Assembly (NCBI GenBank): GCA_030562195.1
Contig: CM060199.1
Span: forward strand, 19,798,338 to 19,862,337
DNA length: 64,000 nt
Source of the DNA: Nipponacmea schrenckii
Taxonomy: Eukaryota; Mollusca; Gastropoda; Lottiidae
Direction: 5' to 3'
Positions 1 through 10,659 of this stretch are shown piece by piece. The stretch's first letter is position 1; each line of letters starts with the position of its first letter. The position numbers were made by a program, and so were the translations under genes. The notes under the pieces were generated by a model. The model searched no databases, had not been told where the DNA came from, and was given only the letters and a program-made list of their open reading frames with translations.

Positions 1-1896
1 GTGAAAGAAGCTCGACGAAACCGTGACAAATTTAAGAAGCAAGGTATACAAAAGCATACAGGATTTGGAGAAATAAAACAAAAAAGCTTATCAATGAGGC
101 GAAAAGTAATTTTATTAAAGATGCAGTTGATAACAAAAAAGACAGTTTTAAAATTTGGCGTTACTTCAAAAATTTACAAGGAAAATCAAATGATACCCCT
201 TTTCCAGATTCTTTACAATTTGACTAAAATAGCAGATATAATAAATGATTACTTCACAAATATAACTCCATTAAACCAGTATATAAACCTTTATCCAACA
301 CTAGCAAAATTCAACAGTTTGTCCACGAAAAGTTTCCACAAAAAGATTACTTACAACTGCCATTTATCTCCATTGTAACTGTTTTCAATTATTTAAAAAA
401 GTTGGATGTATCCAAGTCAACAGGCCTTGATGAATTAAGGTCTAGTATTTTAAAATTATCTGCTGAATATATTGCTGCTCCTTTAACGTATATTATAAAT
501 CTATGTATATCTAAAAATGTCTTCCCTGAAAAACTTAAAAGTGCTAAGATTTTACCCATTCACAAGAAAGGTTCTAGAAAAATTCCGTCTAATTACAGAC
601 CAATATCGATTCTCCCAATCATATCTAAAATATTTGAAAGACATATTGCCAGTAACATTAAAGATTTTTTCACTAAACATGAACTTTTCTATAAATTCCA
701 ATCAGGCTTTCGCCAAAATCACTCTTGCTGTACAGCCTTGCTCAGGATAACCGACGCTTGGCTCGAAGCATTAGATACAGGTAACATGACAGGTGTAAGT
801 TTACCTAGATTTCAGCAAAGCATTTGATTTAATAGACCACAATTTAATAATTGAAAAACAAGCCTATATAAATTTCATCCCGATTTTATTGTTTTAATGC
901 AAAATTATTTAATTGATAGAAAACAGAAAGTAATATGGTAACATTCAGTCAAAAGAAACAACTGTTAAATGTGGCGTTCCACAAGGTTCTATTTTAGGAC
1001 CTATTCTATTCCTTATTTTTATTAACGACCTTCCATTTTTTGTTAACCATTCAACCACAAAAATTTTTGCTGATGACACAACCGTTCATTATTCTAATAC
1101 AGATATTAATCTTATTGAACAATCATTACAAGAAGATCTGAATATCATAGTGGATTGGTGTCAAAATAATGGCATGATTTTAAATTCAAATAAAACGAAA
1201 TCTATGTTGGTAAGAAATCATGCTGTTCCAAATACACTGTCATTAAGCTTGAATTCACAAGCAATCGAAAATGTCTCCAAGACAACCCTTCTTGGCATTA
1301 CGGTTGATGATCATTTAGACTGGGAACAACACCTTAAAAAATTACATGGAAGCTTAGCTTCAAAGATCTTTCTCCTTAGTAGAATCAAAAAACATTTACC
1401 AATTGAGACTCGCATTTTATTTTTTAATAATTATATATTGTCCGTAATGGATTATTGTAATATTGTGTGGGGTAATGCATTCCCCAGTAAGCTTGATGGT
1501 ATCCTAAAACTTCAAAAACGTGCGGCAAGGAGTATCCTAGACGGGAACTATGATACAAGCTCGGCAGACTTGTTTTCTCAATTAAATTGGCTCACTATCT
1601 ATCAACGAATTAAATACAACACTGGGATACTGACATACAAAATTATGAACGATATTTGTCCAGATTATTTTAAAAATTATTTTACTCTAAAATGTAATGT
1701 TTCTACAACAAATCTCTGTCTTCGCTCTGAATCGGATCAAAAACTGTATTTACCAAAATGTGAACTTCGTGCTATGACAAGGACCTTTAAATACACAGCA
1801 AGTTTACTGTGGAATTCGTTACCTCTTACTTTAAGGTCATCGTCATCACTTTATTTATATAAAAATAGGCTAAAGACAGAATTAAAGAAGAACTGA
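1..1896 (+). pseudogene. Reverse transcriptase pseudogene of the LINE
   Basis: RT blocks appear in order. Positions 402-827 carry STGLDEL, the fingers motif PIHKKG...NYRPISILPIISKIFE and QSGFRQNHSC. Positions 970-1100 carry CGVPQGSILGPILF and the catalytic FADDT box. Positions 1150-1896 carry the thumb and C-terminal region (LGITVDDHLDWEQH, a DYCNIVWG-like block, LLWNSLPLTLR). In life this enzyme primes cDNA synthesis on nicked target DNA. The pieces lie in different frames and residues around 830-960 are scrambled, so no functional protein can be made. The 1-378 region also shifts frame: INEAKSNFIKDAVDNKKDSF is readable only in a second frame. Confidence 0.85.
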
Positions 1897-2121
1897 TTTT
1901 AACATACTAACTTTTTCAAATAATTCTATTGTACTTTCATTATTTTTGTACAAATGTATTATACATGCTTCATGAAAAATATTGTCTGCATGCCTTTTCA
2001 TTATTTCTTTTACTTTATATCTTTAAAATTGTCTAAATATTTTGTATATAATGTATATATGTTCCATTGACTCCAAGGAAGATTTGGTTAACAAATTGGT
2101 TATTATTATTATTATTATTCT
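1..2121 (+). mobile_element. CR1/Jockey-type non-LTR retrotransposon, 5' cut by window edge, decayed
   Basis: The stretch encodes pieces of a LINE reverse transcriptase in several frames, followed by an untranslated tail that ends in a (TTA)n microsatellite at about 2098-2120. A microsatellite 3' end instead of a plain poly(A) is common in CR1/L2-type LINEs. The element begins upstream of the window, so its endonuclease part is not visible apart from linker sequence in the first 380 bases. Frameshifts at about 380 and 830-960 show that it is dead. The exact clade is an inference from protein style only. Confidence 0.85.
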
Positions 2122-2285
2122 TATTGAATATATAATTTTTCTTAGTAATTGCAAAACTGTGATGCTTCGGTATATTTCATTATCAAAGTTTGCCTGATTT
2201 GCTCATACGAGAGTGTGTACAAGAAACCTGTGATTTGACATTTAAATTGATCTAGCCAATCATCAATCTACATCATTATCACTTC

Positions 2286-2520
2286 AGGGTTCTATAGCAC
2301 AGCGGTTAAAACGTTGAAAATGTCGGACCGGAGTATGAAAGTCCGATGACCTTGAATAAGTCATCTTCACTCACTATTCCAGTCCACCCAGCTGTAAATG
2401 GGTACGGATAATCCGGGAAAGATCAATACCAAGAGGTTTGGCACAGGACCAGCTGGTAGAAAGGATCCCTGTCAGGGCGGACTTGTGAACCTAAGTTGTT
2501 ATCCTTGTGAAATATAGTTG
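2286..2520 (+). repeat. tRNA-derived SINE, copy 1
   Basis: The head contains TATAGCACAGCGGTTAAAAC, which fits the pol III box A consensus TRGCNNAGYNGG. It is followed by a conserved body (GTCCGATGACCTTGAATAAG, TCTTCACTCA, GGTACGGATAATCCGGGAAA, GAGGTTTGGC, AGCTGGTAGAAAGGATCC). The same body recurs at 38.4, 48.6, 33.9 and, partly, 22.0 kb. This copy has lost about 45 bp after box A compared with the 38.4-kb copy. SINEs of this type are non-coding and depend on LINE enzymes. Confidence 0.8.
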
Positions 2521-3772
2521 TTTCTACATTCTACATTTGAAATGAACTCTGGTGCTATGAAATATATGCTTTCTTGTTTTCAATCATTATTTTAATGTGC
2601 TCAAACCATCTACTATCTTAAAAGAATTGGCATCAATCCACCATACAATAAATAAATATAAATAAAGCTAAATGTCGTAGACATAAAATAACGAGTTCAT
2701 GTTTGGAGGGAAAGGCATTACTACAGTTTCTGTGTCGAATTTCAAGCAGCATCATAATGTTACTGTTACATGCAAACGAAAGTTTTGTAGAGTCCTTCTG
2801 TTTATTTATACATGCTGTAAAAGTAAGGCTGTGAAAAACTACGACCGTTGGGCTTCTATAACGGTAATAATTGGTACTTTGTCGTTTAGTCTATTTTGCA
2901 TTTCCCTCTTGGTGGCCAACTACATATTATATGGAAATTTAAGTAGCTTTCATTTTGTCTATCCTGTTCCATTATCTTTTCTATTGTTATCTGTTTTTAT
3001 TTTGTGTCGCTGTTTTTGATCAAATGAAACGAAAATTTACAAATATTAACAGAAGAAAACGATCCAGACCACTTTTCAAATTGAATCCTAGGTTATTCCA
3101 TTTGGGGGAACTAAATCCTTCCTCAAAACCCACAAACATGAAATATTGGTCAATAAAATTGTGTTGTAGTTGAATCAATTTAACCATTTTAAAAATCTCA
3201 AATAAATATAAAACTCAATCAAACGTGTGGTGTGGGTAATTCCTTGCAAGTAATCACTGAAAGGGATCATATAAAGATATAGCTTGAAAACCTCTGATCA
3301 AGTTATTGACAACTGCTGCGAAACAAATTTCTGTTTCAATTCTTCTCTGTTTAAAAACATGCTCTCATTCGTCATAACTATAAATATTTCGTTATTCAGC
3401 CTTTATTCATCGACCCTATTCCAGGCCTAGAGAGAATTATCATTGTCCTGTGTGATACAAGATCAATCGAGTAAGGATTCCTGACAATGTTGAAAAGAAA
3501 CCAGCCAAATGACACAATCATAACGGTGAGTATTTCAGATGAATGCCAAGCTCAAATCGACATTATGTTGCTTGGTTTCAGCATATCTGTTTCACCGGTT
3601 TTTTTTTACACTTTTTTCGTGCTATCAATCAACTTTACGGTTACTTCCTGTACTTCACTACAATTATCTTAATTTCAGTATAGAGGAGAGTTGTTTGGTT
3701 CGACATCTTTACGCCAAGTATCCTCACCAAGAGTTACTTCATATTAAAGGATATATATCTATATCACTGGAA
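2521..3772. other. No supported gene; one hydrophobic open frame
   Basis: The only notable open frame is 2699-3019 (+), with a strongly hydrophobic C-terminal half (two possible membrane segments around SITVIIGTLSFSLFCISLL and VYPVPLSFLLLSVFIL). AT-rich DNA readily produces such translations. I see no family motif, splice signal or codon bias that supports it as an exon, so it is not called as a gene. Confidence 0.4.
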
Positions 3773-3920
3773 GCAGTCTAATTGAAATATAGACCTAACT
3801 TCCGTTCATATCTTATTAGTTTCGTTTCGTATGTTTTTATTAGCTTTTGGCTTTGTACGTAACCACTACAGTTAGGTCTAATACTGCCCTTCAATACGAA
3901 CTGTTTGAACGATTTTTGTT
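3773..3920 (+). repeat. Half copy of the palindromic MITE seen at 23991-24256
   Basis: Starts CAGTCTAATTGAAATATAG and runs through TTTGGCTTTGTACGTAACCA and CACTACAGTTAGGTCTAA to CCCTTCAATACGAACTGTTTG. This matches the left arm and centre of the 24-kb foldback element. The right arm is missing, so this is a truncated copy. No protein is encoded. Confidence 0.8.
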
Positions 3921-3989
3921 ATTGTGTGTGAAAACTTTTTTCTGGAAGCCACGCCTTTTGACCTCATTTGCATATACTGACCTTTGAGA

Positions 3990-4115
3990 AATGTTGAAAA
4001 AGATATTTCGAAAATGATAATACCAAAAAGATATTTCGAAAATGATACCAAAAAGATATTTCGAAAATGATAATACCAAAATTATATGTCGAAAATGATA
4101 ATACCAAACTGATAT
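3990..4115. repeat. Minisatellite of about 28-31 bp units
   Basis: Four head-to-tail units containing GATATTTCGAAAATGATA followed by (ATA)CCAAAA are visible. One unit lacks the TAATA and the last is diverged. It lies about 130 bp downstream (in window coordinates) of the partial MITE and generates spurious open frames on the minus strand. Confidence 0.85.
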
Positions 4116-4820
4116 GTAAGCATGTAAAAAGTGAGGAAATGACAAAATACATTTGTTTTAATACAATTCACTTACGCAATATGACCAAGTTGACGGTATC
4201 ATAATAAGTATTTTCAACATTCTGAACATTTCAACATTGCATTACACAAATTAGCAGATCATTTTGTTTAGACCCCAAAACCCTTCCAGACTGCTATGGT
4301 GTATCTTCATCTGAGAATCGTCAGTTGCATTATTGGCTCCAATGGCCAGATTCGCCATTTTTGAGAGTCAATTGTAGCTTCAAAGCTTATCGGTTATAGT
4401 ATTTAGTTTCCCGTCGAAACTTTTAGCCATCTTGGCCAAGTATATCCATAAACTGCCACGTATATTTGCTTTTCTATTTTTACACCTATATAAATGACGT
4501 CGAGTGTTTACAATATAGTTTGAATTATTCTGTCTAACTTTGTCAACAATAAAAAGATAAGCATGTGAACGAAAAACGAAAAAGAGAATAGGTCAAAACA
4601 GGGCGTCTAGATAAATTGCATATAAAACTAATACTGAATAAGGTAGTGATTGTGCATGGTGTGTTTCTGCACATAATAGATATAAGATAGATAAAAAGTA
4701 TGTCAAGAGTCCTGGTGAAATTCAGCACAATAACTTAATAAAATCCAGTAACAAGAATATGCAGTATGCTACTCGAAGGTTTATTATTTCAACAATGGGA
4801 CGAATAACAAAAACTCATAC
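4116..4820. other. Intronic or downstream DNA of the MAM gene, no exon recognised
   Basis: I searched the minus strand for the next phase-1 exon of the MAM gene and did not find a convincing one. A 35-codon minus-strand frame (4357-4250, starting MANLAIGANNATDD) is unusually free of low-complexity sequence, but it has no recognised homology that I can name. Confidence 0.35.
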
Positions 4821-4948
4821 CTCTTTCACAGTTGCTCATAACTAATTCATCAAGAGCTATGTAAGAGTCGCCATAAGGTACGTGGGCTATGAGTACTACT
4901 TTGAAAGGGTCTGTAAGATTTGCTATCAAAATGGTATGGTTCTCCCAT
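4821..4948 (-). CDS. MAM-domain protein, exon 3 (C-terminal part of the MAM domain)
   Basis: The exon is bounded on the minus strand by a pyrimidine-rich acceptor (TTATTTTTTCAG) and a donor GAAAGAG/GTATGA. It supplies one base to complete the Arg codon left in phase 2 by exon 2. It then encodes residues 141-182, including DPFKVVLIAHVPYGDSYIAL and DELVMSNCE. This matches the end of MAM domains (PFxVxFEG...GDIAIDDIxxxxC), with the last conserved Cys in SNCE. It ends in phase 1, the usual boundary for a mobile extracellular module, so the protein continues into exons not identified here. Call by phase and motif; no transcript evidence. Confidence 0.82.
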
Positions 4949-5089
4949 CTGAAAAAATAAAAAGAATATAATTCCTTTAAAAACCTTAATAAAACAGTTA
5001 ACAACGACGAAAACAGTAAATAAAACCCGCTCGCAGCACTTGTACTGACCATTTAAGCAATGTTTTTTTCATGTGAATGTGTTTGATAT

Positions 5090-5425
5090 CTGTTCCTCCC
5101 ATGCATATGTGCTAGTGTATTCCATTTGTGGTCATGTCCTTGATAACAGGAGCATAGATCTGATCAAATAGTACACACGTGCCTGTGTATTTTGAAACAG
5201 ATTGTACATGAAATATTGTATATTTCTTTTAAGGTCATGTACTTGATCGAAGTGAACAAATATCTGTCCATCTAATGCGCATGTACTTGTGTATTTTTCG
5301 ACAAATAAAACATCAATTTTTGTTCTTTCCATATCATCCATTGTATTACCCAATGGGCTGAATGTTAGACAGGACCATGTCCTGTGTATTGGACCTAATT
5401 CTGGCCCATGTAAAATAAAGAGTTA
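5090..5425. repeat. Interspersed repeat, copy 1 (pairs with 37.65-37.83 kb)
   Basis: Shared blocks with the 37.7-kb copy include CTGTCCATCTAATGCGCATG (there CTGTCTATTTAATACGCATG), the CATTGTATT...CCCATGGG/CAATGGGCTGAAT block and TGTGTATTGGACCTAATTCT. The order of the blocks is preserved, so these are two diverged copies of one non-coding repeat. Family unknown. Confidence 0.55.
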
Positions 5426-6375
5426 ATTTTTGACTCGGACTATACATGTGGGAATACGCATCCTATGAAAACTAAACGCCTTTTCGAAGAATATAAATAT
5501 AGAAGTTATGTTGAATTGATAATGCATTCACTTAGTTCTATGAAAAGGTCATCCGACATGCCCCAAAGTACATAACTGTTAAAACATTTCAAAATTAAAT
5601 CAATTATACTAATATTAAACTTTTTAAATTTTTACTTATAGAACTGTATGTAACCTTTGTAGGCCAGATCTCAAATGAGTCTAACTTTTTATCTACTATT
5701 TATTCAAAAAAGTCATATTGGCAATTTCATTTCGGTTAGGCATAGAAAAAAAATAAATGTGAAAAATAATCAAGGTCACTAAACCATACATAACCCCAGG
5801 CAATATTCAAACCCAATATTCAAATTCGAATCCTTCATTAACCAACTTTATTTCAATTAATAAAACACATTGAAGCAATAAAATAATTTATACTGATATA
5901 CTGATAAATGGAAATACATTGCAATCCCAGCTATGTAACTATTCTTTAAGTGTAATTATTCAAAAATATAATTAAAAAATTATGTATTCATTGACTTTGG
6001 ATTCATTATATTGTTTTCAATTAATGAATTCTTACACGTGCGTTGGAATTTATTTATTTATTTTTTTTAATTATTATTATTTACTTACTATTCATTAAAT
6101 ATATTTTAGATTACTGGCTGGGTTTTTTGTATTCCTATCAAAGTACTTGTAGGCCTAATATGTTAACTCTACCTATTCTTTTAGCAGATCTCTTAATTTG
6201 TGACCCCGATAAGTGCTTTTTTCATGAATCTGCTCTTTATTAGTAAGACTTTCACTCCATATTTAATCTTTTATCAACTTAAAGTCAACCAGTCTATTTA
6301 ATTGACGTCGAACGATACATCTCTTAAAAAAATAATACGCCAATGCTTTGTAATTTATAAATTGCATTGGTTCAA
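5426..6375. other. AT-rich intronic DNA, nothing supported
   Basis: Long A/T runs and no open frame with family motifs. It lies inside the large MAM intron 2. Confidence 0.5.
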
Positions 6376-6530
6376 GTTATACTACCTCTTAGAATGTACA
6401 TAAAATTCAAAATTGGCCAATACGAATGAAGTGGTAAATCCACTGATGAATAGTATACAAGCACTCTTATTGACCAAGTATAAGTCTAAATTGATGTACA
6501 CAATAAGACGTAAAATCTCTTTAATACCAC
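6376..6530. repeat. Compact member of the TTGGCCA...CATCAGT inverted-repeat MITE family
   Basis: Left arm: ATAAAATTCAAAATTGGCCA then CACTGATGAATAGTATA. Right arm: CACTCTTATTGACCAAGT through ACGTAAAATCTCTTTAAT. The arms are imperfect inverted copies of each other and match elements at 20.1, 26.9-27.3, 45.3-45.6 and 49.2 kb. Confidence 0.6.
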
Positions 6531-6538
6531 GGTAAAAA

Positions 6539-6979
6539 GGTTTTAAAAAGGCTGCACACAGGTTCGTCAAAATTGGCTGGATAGATTTTTTGAGGATACG
6601 AATGATTAAATTTCGGTTTGGGACCAAGATATCGAGAAAGAAAGGTAACAATTTCGTTTTGTTTTAATTTTCAAATAAAATTACATGATTGGAAATGTTA
6701 GATGAAGGATTGGAAAGCGCAATAGACTGTCATGTTTTTCAGCCTTTACAGTAGTATTGTGTAAAACTATAAACTGAACTAAGGAATAAGCACCCGGTTC
6801 TGTTAGTTTTCTACGCTAGTATCAGACAGAGGCTTACCTCGGACCTTAGATCAAAGACCAGGTAATATTACACTTAAAGAAAATAACAACAAATATTAGA
6901 GCTGAATACAGCACTATGCTTGGACATCTACATTTTGCCCTATAGTTTTAGAGCCCTTTTGTAGTTTCGTCTTGTGTAT
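6539..6979 (+). repeat. Direct repeat, left copy (about 440 bp)
   Basis: Closely matches 9626-10047 in the same orientation, for example GGTTTGGGACCAAGATATCG, AAGCACCCGGTTCTGTTAG and TTTCTACGCTAGTATCAGAC. Differences are small indels and substitutions. No coding potential. The pair brackets an RT fragment and a hairpin-ended element. It could be a segmental duplication, LTR-like ends or two insertions of one repeat; the sequence alone does not decide. Confidence 0.9.
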
Positions 6980-7487
6980 ATTCACGTTATTTTATTTTTT
7001 TTACTTTTATTTATTAATTTCTTTTTTTTCGGCAATATTTCGTCATAAAATAAAAAATATCCTCCCAATGTTAACAAGACATGTTGAATAATGAAATGAA
7101 ATTCATGTAGGTTTTTATTTCTTAGCAGGTTGAAGAAATATTTTGCTCACATTTATCAATATGTTTAAAACTCGTCGCGAGTTTTTCAGTAGTTTTTCAT
7201 CAAACTTGAAATTAGATAAATAAAATATCATTTATAGGCCCTATTTTAGCTCAAGTACGGGAAATAAATTTTAGTGAAATGACAGATTTATTGCAGTAGT
7301 CCGGGTCAAGAAATTTATGGCCTTAATTAAGGTCGAATATTAATTTTCACAATTCAAAACTTAAAACTGAAGTATTACTTCTAAATCTAAATCTTTATTT
7401 TAAAGTGACAGTATGCAATATTTTAATAATCAAAAACATCGTACATTATGTATATATTAGTATTTCTAGAATAGTCTCTTTGCACCT

Positions 7488-8135
7488 ATGAATCTACTTG
7501 ATCAAATTTGTTTTAAAAGGCCTAATAAACGTGCCGGTAAACATTTATTTTTTCTTAAGAATGCAATATATAAAACGTTCTATAAACTGTTCAATAAACG
7601 GAAATATAATATTAGCTCCGATTTGACTGAAAAAGATTTTTTCAAGCACTTTCAAGATTTATCTTCTACACTTCCTATTATTAACCAGGAGATAGAAACA
7701 GCTGTGTATAATTATGATTTCAATAAGTCAGACATTCTAAATGAACTGGACGACCCAATTACAGATGACGAAATACTTAATAATATAAATCATCTTAAAT
7801 TAAACAAAGTATTTGCAAATGATAAAATAACAAACGAAATATTGATAAACTGTAAGTCTGAGTTAATACCTTACTTGACAATAATATTTAATAATGTATT
7901 TAATTCGGGTCATTTCCCTTCGTCTTGGGCTCTCGGAGACATTTTGCCGGTCTTCAAAAAAGGTGACCCTAAGTTTACTGATAACTACAGAGGGATTACT
8001 ATTGTGTCATGTCTTGGAAAGCTCTTTACTTCGCTAATTAATAATAGATTAGTTGAATATGACAAAAATCATGAAATCATTTCTGATGCTCAGTTTGGCT
8101 TCCGGAAAAACCTCTCAACAACTGATGCAATATAA
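7488..8135 (+). pseudogene. Non-LTR reverse transcriptase fragment (N-terminal half)
   Basis: A 215-codon open frame encodes linker sequence followed by RT fingers motifs: DDEILNNINHLKLNKVFAND, the ILPVFKKGDP block, NYRGITIVSCLGKLFTSLIN and DAQFGFRKNLSTTDAI. It stops just before the palm, so the catalytic YADD box is absent. The coding sequence ends about 200 bp before the hairpin-ended element at 8336. The family is a non-LTR RT distinct from the LINE at the window start; the clade is not assigned. It is a 3'-truncated remnant. Confidence 0.82.
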
Positions 8136-8335
8136 GCATGTAAAGAACCTTGGAGATAAAGTGGGATGAGTCTGTATAAGTTACACCAAATTTCATATGT
8201 TTACCACTGTTCGGTCATTCCTTTATTCCATTTTCGTGATTATCGACCCTCGTACAATATACAATAAACAATCTACCTTGTTCTACCTGAATAACCAACC
8301 ATTTTACAGAGGAGAGAGATCTAAATTATTATAAT

Positions 8336-9567
8336 AAGATAGCTTGCCAGGCAAGGTAATATACGCCCACTGGCAGCATTGATTTTGAATAAAAAATTTT
8401 CAGTAACGTAACAATTGGTGGACTGAAATATACAACCTTCCGCCATATACTTTTTCTAGGGCTCTAGTTTTATTAAAAAATGCCAGGAATAGTACCAATT
8501 AACAGCTCGTTAAATATCTGTCGGTATTTTTTGATTTACAATAGGGTTCACCCTTAATAATATTTTGATATATTTAATAGGGATCTTCCTTGTGTGCTAT
8601 CAAACAATTTCAGCGAGTTTTGTCAAAAAATAACGTGTGTTCACAAGCCAAAAGTTTAAAGCGTTTTCAAAAACAAGGGCAATAACTGACACTAAATATT
8701 TTCCAGTTTATCTGATTTTCAATAGGGTTCATCCTTGGCAGAAAACAAATACTAATGCCAAGTTTCATCAAAATCCATTCAAAATTGTTCTTTCTAGAGT
8801 GTTTTCAAACTAAAATTGAACGCGTTTTTTAAGAACATAGGCAATAACTTGTACTTAATATTTTTCGATTTATCTGATTTTCAATAGGCTTTATCCTTGG
8901 GTGAAAACAAATACTCAAACCAAGATTCATCAAAAAGTGTTTACAAGCTAAAATTGAACGCGTTTTCATGAACCTGGGCAATAACTCATACTAAATATTT
9001 TTCAATTTTGCTGATTTTCAATAGGATTCATCCTTGAGTTAAAACACACTCTCACACCAAGTTTTATCAAAATCGGTCAAGAATTGTTCCATGTAGAGTG
9101 TTTACGAGACAAAAATCAAACACGTTTAAAAGAAAAAGGGCAATAATTCATATAAGATATATTTTGATGTTTTTAATTTTCAATAGGGCTCATCCCTGTG
9201 TGATATCAAACAATTTCAGTGAGTTTTTTCAACATTGGTCATGAATTGTGCGTTCTAGAGTGTTTATAAGCCAAAAAGTTAAACGCGTTTTCAAACACAA
9301 GAGCAATAACTGACACTAAATATATTTCGATTTATTCCATTTTCAATCGGGTTCATCCTTGGGTAAAAACGAATACTCAAGCAAAGTTTTATCAAGATCC
9401 ATTAAGAATTGTTCTTTCTAGATTTCTTACAAGCTAAAATTGAACGCGTTTTCAAACACAAGGGCAATAACTGATACAAAAAATATTTCGATTTATTCCA
9501 TTTTCAAAAGGGTTCATCCTTAGGTGACGACAATATACGCCCCCCATTTCATGTGGGCGTATAAAAA
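8336..9567 (+). mobile_element. Hairpin-ended element with ~160 bp tandem core (Helentron-associated/pearl-like), copy B
   Basis: The 5' end is AAGATAGCTTGCCAGGCAAG followed by ATACGCCCAC. The 3' end is ATACGCCCCCCATTT-ATGTGGGCGTATAAAA, forming a hairpin and an inverted match to the 5' subterminal ATACGCCCAC. Between them lie about six diverged units with CAATAACT...ACTAAATATT and TTTTCAATAGGGTTCATCCT at roughly 8690, 8847, 8980, 9130, 9305 and 9467 (spacing 133-175 bp). This layout (subterminal inverted repeats, 3' hairpin, tandem core) is that known for Helentron-associated non-autonomous elements in bivalves. No protein is encoded. Assignment to that group is inference. Confidence 0.7.
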
Positions 9568-9625
9568 TCTATGAACCTTGAAATATCTAGAAATAGAAAT
9601 AGATTGGAGTAACAACGAGGCTCGT

Positions 9626-10047
9626 GGTTTTAAAAAGGTTGCGTCAGTGCGTCAAAAGATTTTTTGAGGATAAGAATGATTAAATATCGGTTTGGGACCA
9701 AGATATCGAGAAAGAAAGGTAACAATTTCGTTTGGTTTTAATTTTCATATAAAATTACATGATTGGAAATGTTAGATGAAGGATTTGAAAGCGCAGTAGA
9801 CTGTCATGTTTTCAGTCACTGCCTTTACAGTAGTATTGTGTAAAACTATAAACTGGACTAGGAATAAGCACCCGGTTCTGTTAGTTTTCTACGCTAGTAT
9901 CAGACAGAGGCTTATCTCGGGCCTTAGATCAAAGACCAGGTAATAAATATTACACTTAAAGAAAATAACAACAAATATTAGAGCTGAATACAGCACTATG
10001 CTTAGCCCACTATAGCTTTAAAGCCATTTTGTACTTCCGCCTTGTGT
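9626..10047 (+). repeat. Direct repeat, right copy (about 420 bp)
   Basis: Partner of 6539-6979 (see that entry). This copy carries extra short insertions such as GTCACTGCC and AAT, and lacks a few bases after the first GGTTTTAAAAAGG. Confidence 0.9.
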
Positions 10048-10659
10048 TCTCTCAACCGCTTTTAGCAAAAGGGCAAACTGTGTAATTTTTCAATCAATAA
10101 ATCAAACTTCTAACTATGCCTCTACTTAAGTTTTCAACTTTTAATATTTCGAGATATTCAGAATTAAAAATAGGTGACTTAAGATGTTGATGCGTACTAC
10201 TGATTTCTTCTTGTGAACTTAGAGAAAAAATTCAAACAGCATTATAATGCCTAAATTCTCATCTTATATTAATATATAAATGATATGCTTAAAAAAGATT
10301 TGTGAAAAAGTAGAAAGAAAAATCCCATTAATTACACCGGATAAAAGCTGCTATGTAACTAATGTGTATCGTCTGCTAACATTTGTATAGAGTTACTCCT
10401 TTAGAAACACTAGCATAGTTCTAATCTAGATAGAAAACCCTCTTTTAACACTCTTTTAAGCAGACGAAATTTAGAATTTTACAATTTAAAATTTTGCATC
10501 ACACTTACCATGTCGTTGAATAAAGCAAAATCAAGTAGGCCTACAATTTGATTATGAAATCCATATTGATGGAGAATAAATACATAGTGAGCGAGAACTT
10601 CATTCGATCAATAAAACTAAAATTTACTAGTTATGAATTATTGTTCTATATTGTTGAAA
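10048..10659. other. AT-rich DNA, nothing supported
   Basis: No open frame with motifs and no repeat matched elsewhere in the window. Confidence 0.5.

Noticed and set aside
2699..3173. Two overlapping hydrophobic plus-strand frames as a membrane-protein gene
   Set aside because: T-rich codons produce Phe/Leu/Ile-rich translations by chance. There is no motif, splice context or conserved residue pattern.
3891..4152. Minus-strand proteins with repeated FSKYLFGII-like segments
   Set aside because: They are translations of the 28-31 bp minisatellite.
6539..10047. Calling the 430-bp direct repeats LTRs of a retrovirus-like element
   Set aside because: No primer-binding site, polypurine tract or gag-pol between them. 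The RT inside is of non-LTR type.
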